9,426 nt of DNA. Source: Candidatus Woesearchaeota archaeon (lineage in GTDB: Archaea; Nanobdellota; Nanobdellia; Woesearchaeales; GW2011-AR4). The position numbers and the translations under genes are program-made. The notes under the pieces are model-generated. The model was not told where the DNA came from. It saw only the letters and a program-made list of their open reading frames with translations, and did no database searches. Positions 5,482 through 9,426 of this stretch are shown in pieces. The stretch lies in contig JADHVE010000045.1 of assembly GCA_016784195.1 (NCBI GenBank), positions 1 through 9,426 of the forward strand, given 5' to 3'. Each line of letters begins with the position of its first letter. Position 1 is the first letter of the stretch.

Positions 5482-5516
5482 GTTATATCAATAGATATAA
5501 CAAAGAAATATATAAA
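5481..5516 (-). promoter_or_regulatory. Promoter and operator of the toxin-antitoxin operon
   Basis: TGTTATATC (5481-5489) and GATATAACA (5494-5502) are perfect 9-bp inverted arms around AATA. On the minus strand TTTATATA (5509-5516) is a TATA-like box, so transcription should start near 5486, inside the dyad, and the message is almost leaderless. Binding of the antitoxin here would block initiation. Confidence 0.65.
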
Positions 5517-5613
5517 CTTTTCGGTTTTCTGGGGCTTTGATTCTTTTAACTTGATAGGATTTGCCATTTGTCACCTTTTCGGATGCAGTTTCCCCACACC
5601 ACTATAATGATTC

Positions 5614-5751
5614 CTACTCAACCCGCCTATACATCTCCCTTCTTAATCCATCATACTCTTCCTGTATCTGCTTTAAACCACATCTATTCTTATTCATTAT
5701 CTCTGTAATCTGATTAAGATTAGGCTTTTCAACTAAACTTGATTGTTGCAT
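5614..5751 (-). CDS. 45-residue charged small protein, unknown function
   Basis: ATG at 5751 is preceded by GAGGTGG with 4 nt between it and the ATG, one of the clearest ribosome binding sites in the window, and the frame runs to TAG at 5614-5616. The start lies inside the 3' end of the ArdC-like gene (19-nt overlap), so the two are probably co-transcribed and translationally linked. The protein is polar and likely helical (NQITEIMNKNRCGLKQIQ, EEYDGLRREMYRRVE) with one Cys and no motif I recognise. The ribosome binding site and the overlap are the main evidence that it is real. Confidence 0.6.
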   Translation of the reverse strand: MQQSSLVEKPNLNQITEIMNKNRCGLKQIQEEYDGLRREMYRRVE

Positions 5752-6617
5752 ATAACCACCTCAATTTTTTTACTTTCTTTTTCTTCAGTCTCAATTATTA
5801 ACTCCAAAACCTTTTCAATATCAGCCAGAAGATGAAAAACTGCTTTTTCAACACTCAATTTTTTCATCTCAGAATAATGCTCAAGATATTCATAATTATT
5901 GCCGAGATTTGACTTCTTGCCCTGCATGGCTGAAAGAGCAGCTGCTGAAAACTCAGCTACTATTTCATTTGATGGATCCTGCCTTTTTTCTTTTAGAAGG
6001 CCCAGCCTGTGATGCGCTGCATGCGCCAGTTCATGATAAAATACTTCCTCATCAGGTGAAGCAAGCACTATCTTCTCACTGCGCTGGTAGTATCCATAAA
6101 CATTTCCCATAAAAGGGGAACTCTTAACTTCAATTTCCCATGCTTTGGCAACACTCATGAAGCTGTGGTTAGGTATTTGGATATTCTCATAAGGCAGTTC
6201 TTTGCCTTCTGTATCTTCAGCTCGGAATACTGGAATTCCATTAAAGTAAATGCTCCTGCTTATCTCATCCTGGTGAATCTCTCTGCTGCACAGCTTGCAT
6301 GTTCCTGCCTCTAAATCTTTAGTGAAAAGCACTGCTCCGCATTGGCATTTATAATTTCCATATTTTCTGGGAGCTAATATGTATATGGCCTTTGTTCCTT
6401 TCTTTACTTTTCTTTCTGCCTCTCTCCACTGCCTTATGCCCCTGCTGTCAAAAGTGCCATGCACAAGCTGGATAAGCCTGTTGTTTAGGCTCCATTTAGA
6501 AGAAGGCACATCAAACTTAGGGTTTGTGGCAATTGCAATTTTTTCAGGTATTTCTCCTGATTTGAACATGTCCAAAAGCCCGGCTATTGCTGACTGTATC
6601 TTATCATTGTTTTTCAT
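5733..6617 (-). CDS. ardC: ArdC-like antirestriction protein with zincin metallopeptidase domain
   Basis: The 294-residue protein has an N-terminal ArdC-type domain (Asn45-Asn46, Gly60 to the R-x-W-x-E-A-E-R block at 62-69, then VKKGTKAIYILAP), which in ArdC binds single-stranded DNA. The C-terminal part carries HELAH (195-199), a zinc-protease motif, with downstream acidic residues (EIVAE, 218-222) as the third-ligand candidate. Between them Cys91-x-Cys93 and Cys107-x2-Cys110 form a likely zinc ribbon. Such proteins travel on plasmids and phages and protect entering DNA from restriction. The ATG at 6617 is used because GAGGTG lies 6 nt before it; a GTG at 6626 falls inside that site. It follows the HEPN/MNT pair in the same direction after about 70 nt and overlaps the small gene behind it. 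Confidence 0.8.
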   Translation of the reverse strand: MKNNDKIQSAIAGLLDMFKSGEIPEKIAIATNPKFDVPSSKWSLNNRLIQLVHGTFDSRGIRQWREAERKVKKGTKAIYILAPRKYGNYKCQCGAVLFTKDLEAGTCKLCSREIHQDEISRSIYFNGIPVFRAEDTEGKELPYENIQIPNHSFMSVAKAWEIEVKSSPFMGNVYGYYQRSEKIVLASPDEEVFYHELAHAAHHRLGLLKEKRQDPSNEIVAEFSAAALSAMQGKKSNLGNNYEYLEHYSEMKKLSVEKAVFHLLADIEKVLELIIETEEKESKKIEVVICNNQV

Positions 6618-6688
6618 GAAAATCACCTCGAAGATTTTTCTTTCATAAGTTATAGAAAAATCTAAGAATTAGCAAAAAATAAAAGAGA

Positions 6689-7156
6689 TTATTGAATGTT
6701 CTTTAGCTTTTCTTTGAGTATTTTAATGAATGTCTTGGTATAAATCTCAAATTTCAGCTTGTATTCTTTCCATGTCTCAGCACTAACAGGCCTGCCATCA
6801 TAATGCACGCCATTTCTTAACAATCTCATGGTTTCAATTGTTTTCCAGTCAACATCCCATTCTTGGTGCTTTGTGCAGATGTATGCATAAAGGCATTTAT
6901 GGTTGTCTGAGATTACCTTTTCAAACAGCAAGATGCCTGCGACTAATTGCCGGATAATCTCGTAATGGTTGCTCCACAGCAATCCAAAATTATTTTTCTT
7001 TTCAAATAGAGCTGTTGCATCTTTGAATGAATCTATATCAAGCTCTGCATTTTCAAGAAGTGTTTTTGCTTTTTCTGAATCGACTTCGTTTGCCTTTTTG
7101 ATTGAGCCTGAATCAACGCATTTATCATATGCTATTTTAAGATAGTCTATTTTCAT
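6689..7156 (-). CDS. HEPN-domain toxin of a HEPN/MNT toxin-antitoxin module
   Basis: The 155-residue helical protein contains Arg111-Leu-Leu-Arg-Asn-Gly-Val-His118-Tyr119, an R-x6-H motif of HEPN ribonucleases; in characterised HEPN/MNT pairs the toxin cuts RNA and is silenced when the antitoxin adds AMP to a Tyr beside this motif. Tyr119 directly follows the His here, a slight departure from the usual H-x-Y spacing. N- and C-terminal helices (KAKTLLENAELDIDSFKDA; FIKILKEKLKN) fit the four-helix HEPN fold. The start is 4 nt inside the MNT gene (ATGA) with GAGGTGG just before it, so toxin synthesis is coupled to the antitoxin. Confidence 0.8.
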   Translation of the reverse strand: MKIDYLKIAYDKCVDSGSIKKANEVDSEKAKTLLENAELDIDSFKDATALFEKKNNFGLLWSNHYEIIRQLVAGILLFEKVISDNHKCLYAYICTKHQEWDVDWKTIETMRLLRNGVHYDGRPVSAETWKEYKLKFEIYTKTFIKILKEKLKNIQ

Positions 7157-7719
7157 GATACCACCTCCGCTATATCATGGATGTTTCCTTTAACGAAAAA
7201 ACCTTTGACGACATTCTTCATCAAGCCTGAATGGATGCTCCTAATCTTTTCTAATGTTGGATAGCTATGCACTGATATCTCTCTGCTTTTACCTTGAAAA
7301 CCCAGGCCTTCCCAAAAAGTTCCAAACCTAAACTCTTCTGGATCACCAAAGATAAAAACATCAACATCGCTTTTTGTATGCCAGTCTGATCTAGCAAAAC
7401 TCCCGAAAATAACAATTGTTTTCGCCTTTTTTAAGCTTTGCAATTTGTAAAGCAAACCCGACTCATACAATTTGTTTAAAGCAAAAAGTCTCTTTTTGTT
7501 ATGATACTGCTTATTATCCCAGTTTGCTATGTAATAAGGCATCTTTCCTCTAGGCTTGATTCTTTTAATGAGTTTACCAGAGCAGTATTTTTTAAGCCAT
7601 TTGTTTGCTACAACATCACTTACTTTTGCAGATTTTACAATATCATGAAAGTGCCAGTGCTTAGTAGACTCGTTAAAAAAGAGCTCTAATACCCGTTCTT
7701 CCTTTGATGGATATGCCAT
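7153..7719 (-). CDS. MNT-type nucleotidyltransferase antitoxin with N-terminal winged helix
   Basis: The C-terminal half has the minimal nucleotidyltransferase motif G-S-x10-D-x-D (FGSFARSDWHTKSDVDVFIF), where the two Asp bind the metal; in HEPN/MNT modules it adenylylates the HEPN toxin. The first 70 residues look like a winged helix (EERVLELFFNESTKHWHFHD, VVANKWLKKYCSGKLIKRI), so the protein may also repress its own promoter. At 188 residues it is longer than the minimal MNT antitoxins because of this extra domain. It is the first gene of the pair, with a TATA-like box about 29 nt upstream and an imperfect dyad over the expected transcription start. Confidence 0.82.
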   Translation of the reverse strand: MAYPSKEERVLELFFNESTKHWHFHDIVKSAKVSDVVANKWLKKYCSGKLIKRIKPRGKMPYYIANWDNKQYHNKKRLFALNKLYESGLLYKLQSLKKAKTIVIFGSFARSDWHTKSDVDVFIFGDPEEFRFGTFWEGLGFQGKSREISVHSYPTLEKIRSIHSGLMKNVVKGFFVKGNIHDIAEVVS

Positions 7720-7722
7720 TTT

Positions 7723-7751
7723 ACTATGCGTAACACTTAGTATTATTTAAA
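7723..7751 (-). promoter_or_regulatory. Promoter and candidate operator of the HEPN/MNT operon
   Basis: On the minus strand TTTAAATA (7744-7751) is centred about 29 nt before the ATG at 7719, giving a leaderless transcript. The 19 nt at 7723-7741 (ACTATGCGTAACACTTAGT) form an imperfect dyad centred on 7732, with 7 of 9 base pairs symmetrical, overlapping the expected start site. Confidence 0.45.
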
Positions 7752-7762
7752 TGTTTTGGTTT

Positions 7763-7936
7763 TTATTCGCCTCCAAATTTATAATTCAATTTAGCAAGCT
7801 CAAGATGCTTGTCAAGCCTCTCAATCTTCTGCTTATGCTCTAATTTCATTATTTCTTCCTGGTGCTCATAGCATTCATTCTTGTGCTTCTGCTTTAATTC
7901 TTCAAGTTGTTTTGTTTCATCAAACGTTAATGCCAT
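7763..7936 (-). CDS. 57-residue coiled-coil protein, unknown function
   Basis: ATG at 7936 is preceded by GAAGGGGAT at ribosome-binding distance; an ATG at 7972 would extend it by 12 basic residues but overlaps the upstream gene more and lacks such a site. The protein is almost wholly charged helix (DETKQLEELKQKHKNECYEH, then MKLEHKQKIERLDKHLELAK), a likely coiled coil, with one Cys. It overlaps the end of the preceding 50-codon gene by 17 nt, so it belongs to the same operon. No function can be assigned. Confidence 0.55.
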   Translation of the reverse strand: MALTFDETKQLEELKQKHKNECYEHQEEIMKLEHKQKIERLDKHLELAKLNYKFGGE

Positions 7937-8072
7937 TATTATCCCCTTCTTTCTTTTTAGCCAAGATTTCAAAACATTTTTCTCTTAGCTTATTGTTCAT
8001 CTCTGCCCTTTTTTTCCTTAACACCCCATTAATGTCTCCAAAATATTGTTTTTTTAATGATGGTATTGTCAT
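7920..8072 (-). CDS. 50-residue basic small protein, unknown function
   Basis: ATG at 8072 overlaps the previous gene's stop (ATGA) and has GAGGTG six bases upstream, the same arrangement as the HEPN gene. The frame ends with TGA at 7920-7922. The sequence is strongly basic (LKKQYFGDINGVLRKKRAEM, LREKCFEILAKKKEG) and may be helical and nucleic-acid binding, which is only inferred from charge. Its translational signals are stronger evidence than its sequence. Confidence 0.55.
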   Translation of the reverse strand: MTIPSLKKQYFGDINGVLRKKRAEMNNKLREKCFEILAKKKEGDNNGINV

Positions 8073-8299
8073 GGTAGCACCTCTAATTCTTTGCTTAGAA
8101 TTTTAACATCAATCTTTCCTTCAAGAATTTCTTTGTCAAGCTCTTCATTAAACGAGAACAATAATCTTACAGTTTCTTTGTAAAGCTTTGACCAGTGCTC
8201 ATTCCGAACTTCTTTCAAAATCTGGACAGCACCGTTCTTTGCCATCCCAAGATTTATTTCCTTGCGTTTTCTCTTGTTTATTTCATCCCAATCGGGCAT
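8069..8299 (-). CDS. 76-residue helical protein, unknown function
   Basis: The start at 8299 (MPDWDEINKRKRKEI) is preferred to the ATG at 8314 because GAGGTGG lies just before it, inside what would be the longer reading frame. The protein has a Trp-rich acidic start, a basic helix (KRKRKEINLGMAKNGA), then NEHWSKLYKETVRLLFSFNEEL and an acidic end. It couples to the next small gene by a 4-nt overlap. I do not recognise a family. Confidence 0.55.
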   Translation of the reverse strand: MPDWDEINKRKRKEINLGMAKNGAVQILKEVRNEHWSKLYKETVRLLFSFNEELDKEILEGKIDVKILSKELEVLP

Positions 8300-8350
8300 T
8301 TGCATCCACCTCATATTATTAAAAATTTTCTTCGTAGAAAACGGAAATTT

Positions 8351-8425
8351 TGGATATATCTCATTTATTAATTTGGATTATTTCTTTTTTCAATCCTGCC
8401 TAGGCACAAGGTTTTTTCATATCCA
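8351..8425. repeat. Inverted repeat with a central 10-bp palindrome in the 8300-8502 spacer
   Basis: TGGATAT (8351-8357) and ATATCCA (8419-8425) are inverted arms; between them TGCCTAGGCA (8397-8406) is a perfect palindrome. The spacer holds no gene I can support. The left arm overlaps ATATATCC, the likely TATA region of the minus-strand gene at 8299, so an operator role is possible. Confidence 0.35.
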
Positions 8426-8481
8426 ATCTGTGAAACAGTGATTACGGATTTATTTACTTTAAGAATCAGTGTTTAGGTAAT

Positions 8482-8502
8482 TTAATAAAAAAATAAAAAA
8501 AA
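8482..8502 (-). terminator. T-rich archaeal-type terminator after the 80-residue gene
   Basis: Directly after the stop codon the minus strand reads TTTTTTTT-A-TTTTTTT-A-TT. Oligo-T tracts without a strong hairpin are the usual archaeal termination signal. Confidence 0.5.
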
Positions 8503-8745
8503 TTAAGCAACTACCTCTTCAGGTACATTGCTTCCGTTAAGATACTCTTGCGCCTGCTGTAAAACATCAATTGCTTTGCCTAGGTCATCTGCGCCGAAAG
8601 AGTTTGAGTTTTTCCATTCGCCGTCTTTCATGTAGCTTTTGTTAACGCTTACAGTTCTGAACTCATCGCCTGTGCTGGATGTATTCTTCCAGACAGTTGC
8701 TTTGACTAAACCTACATTAAATTTTTTTTCTGGTTGTCCTACCAT
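8503..8745 (-). CDS. 80-residue conserved-type small protein of mobile elements, unknown function
   Basis: The start at 8745 is chosen for the GAAGGTGAT just upstream; ATG 8769 would place that site inside the gene. The core reads as a strand-rich domain (KFNVGLVKATVWKNTSSTGD, FRTVSVNKSYMKDGEWKNS, NSFGADDL) followed by a helix (GKAIDVLQQAQEYL). I have a general memory of this pattern, a K-F-x-x-G-x-x-x-A-T-V-W opening and a D-G-E-W-K-x-x-x-S-F centre, in plasmid and genomic small proteins of archaea and bacteria without known role. A single-stranded nucleic-acid binding fold of the PC4 kind is conceivable but unproven. Confidence 0.65.
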   Translation of the reverse strand: MVGQPEKKFNVGLVKATVWKNTSSTGDEFRTVSVNKSYMKDGEWKNSNSFGADDLGKAIDVLQQAQEYLNGSNVPEEVVA

Positions 8746-8780
8746 CTTATCACCTTCTGAAGCTCCCATCTAATTGTGAA

Positions 8781-8812
8781 AACTTCTTTTTCAAAGAAAA
8801 ATAAAAGAAGTT
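8781..8812 (-). terminator. Hairpin terminator after the 81-residue acidic gene
   Basis: AACTTCTTTT (8781-8790) and AAAAGAAGTT (8803-8812) are perfect 10-bp arms with a 12-nt loop, placed 7 nt after the stop codon at 8819 and rich in T on the transcribed strand. It also lies just upstream of the next gene, so it separates the two. Confidence 0.5.
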
Positions 8813-8818
8813 GCAGCT

Positions 8819-9064
8819 CTACACTGTAAGAAGCGGTTCCTGCTCAAAAGCTAAATGCTGTGCTTCCCTGAACTCAAACTGCTCTGCTAATGGAATCAGT
8901 TCATCAACCAGTAAACAACGCTCTTCGCTTGTTAATTCTATGTCAATGAAATCATAGTAATTCAGTATTAGCTGCAGCTCATCTTCCACTTCAACAACTT
9001 CAAACTCAAAATTAAACCTTCTTATGAACTCGACTATATTATGTATTTTTATTCTGTCTATCAT
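8819..9064 (-). CDS. 81-residue acidic protein, unknown function
   Basis: The start at 9064 (MIDRIKIHNI) is preferred because GAGGTGG lies 5 nt upstream; the ATG at 9097 would add 11 basic residues encoded across that site. The protein is acidic (EVVEVEDELQLILNYY, DIELTSEERCLLVDELIPL) with a hydrophobic-acidic alternation suggesting a small mixed alpha/beta fold. Small acidic proteins on mobile elements are sometimes anti-defence DNA mimics, but nothing specific supports that here. It appears to be the first gene of the minus-strand series, facing the divergent gene at 9401. Confidence 0.5.
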   Translation of the reverse strand: MIDRIKIHNIVEFIRRFNFEFEVVEVEDELQLILNYYDFIDIELTSEERCLLVDELIPLAEQFEFREAQHLAFEQEPLLTV

Positions 9065-9083
9065 CTTAACCACCTCTGGTTTG

Positions 9084-9112
9084 ATTTTTATTTTCAAAAA
9101 AGAAATAAAAAT
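9084..9112. repeat. AT-only hairpin in the leader of the 81-residue gene
   Basis: ATTTTTATTT (9084-9093) and AAATAAAAAT (9103-9112) are perfect 10-bp arms with a 9-nt loop, just upstream of the ribosome binding site. The loop side (TTTTCAAA..GAAA..TAAAA) resembles the terminator hairpin at 8781-8812, suggesting a repeated leader/trailer element. The likely TATA region, AAAATATATTTAT on the minus strand, is near 9137-9148. Confidence 0.35.
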
Positions 9113-9322
9113 TAAAAAAAATAATGTATTAGAAATAAATATATTTTAGCCGACCTGAAAGGGAAAGATTTATGATTGGCTTTGCGAAGAGCAAAACAAC
9201 AATAAAGCTTTAGGCGTGAAGAAATACAAAATTCTTTATTTTAGATGCTCGACAAATAACTTATCGGCAAAATCATCAATAAAAATATTTTCCCCGTCTA
9301 TATTACCTTATTAAAATATATA

Positions 9323-9345
9323 ATTTATAAGCATTAATTATATAT
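9323..9345 (+). promoter_or_regulatory. Promoter region of the gene starting at 9401
   Basis: Two TATA-like boxes, ATTTATAA (9323-9330) and TTATATATA (9337-9345), lie far enough upstream for a leader of roughly 30-45 nt. Unlike the leaderless genes, this message has a Shine-Dalgarno (GGGGTG, 9390-9395). The remainder of the 9113-9400 spacer is AT-rich and I see no gene in it. Confidence 0.4.
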
Positions 9346-9400
9346 ACTTTAACTCCTTTTTGTAGAAATATAAATAAAAGTATATCTGTGGGGTGCAAAA

Positions 9401-9426
9401 ATGGTTGAAGCTTTGGAAGTTATGGC
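9401..9426 (+). CDS. Start of a gene running out of the window
   Basis: ATG at 9401 is preceded by GGGGTG with 5 nt spacing and by a plausible promoter, and continues without a stop as MVEALEVM to the window edge. Only eight residues are visible, so no function can be proposed. It is divergent from the minus-strand series. Confidence 0.55.

Noticed and set aside
1849..5582. TTTTCGG heptamer found four times in spacers (1849, 4659, 5518, 5576)
   Set aside because: A rough estimate from base composition gives about one copy by chance, and the contexts differ, so the excess is too small to support a shared element.
9166..9200. Small hairpin TTTGC...GCAAA near a GC-richer patch in the last spacer
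   Set aside because: Only five base pairs; not enough to call an RNA or a regulatory site.

Overview
The window looks archaeal, most likely a small-genome AT-rich lineage of the DPANN type; this assignment is an inference from style, not from a marker gene. Several genes have a TATA-like box (TTTATATT, TATTTAAA, TTTATATA) about 25-31 nt before the ATG, as in leaderless archaeal transcripts. Genes inside operons instead carry a strong GAGGTG Shine-Dalgarno 4-7 nt before the start. Gene ends are T-rich, and no bacterial -35/-10 pairs stand out. The content (restriction enzymes, toxin-antitoxin modules, an ArdC-like antirestriction protein, a ribbon-helix-helix protein, many tiny genes) is that of a plasmid, integrated element or defence island.

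Layout. 1-1530: end of a coiled-coil gene, a convergent ribbon-helix-helix gene with its operator-like palindromes, an AT-rich spacer, and a RecB/Cas4-like PD-(D/E)XK nuclease. 1689-4600: a very AT-rich restriction cassette bounded by inverted C/G-rich repeats. 4631-4807: a structured or coding remnant of different composition. 4856-5481: a RelE-like toxin with its antitoxin and a perfect operator dyad. 5614-9064: a long minus-strand series holding a 45-codon gene, ArdC, a HEPN/MNT toxin-antitoxin pair and five small proteins of unknown function. 9401-9426: the first codons of a divergent gene.

The central observation is the restriction cassette. It reads, in order, as a DpnA-type GATC adenine methyltransferase cut off just after its SAM-binding motif, a DpnI-type endonuclease that should cut only methylated GATC, a DpnD-like small protein overlapping it by 4 nt, and a DpnII/MboI-type endonuclease without a start codon. 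DpnI and DpnII systems are mutually exclusive, since one destroys the DNA the other marks; in Streptococcus pneumoniae they are alternative cassettes at one locus. Here a dpnC-dpnD unit sits inside a dpnA-dpnB unit and breaks both ends, with an imperfect 13-bp direct repeat at the two junctions. It looks like a fossil or ongoing exchange between opposite restriction specificities in an archaeon. The DpnI homologue also has Gln in place of the catalytic Glu.

Together the genes form a layered conflict zone: a broken GATC-protecting system replaced by a methyl-dependent one, two toxin-antitoxin modules with dyads at their promoters, and an antirestriction protein. All family assignments come from reading motifs and remembered homologues; no database search was run.
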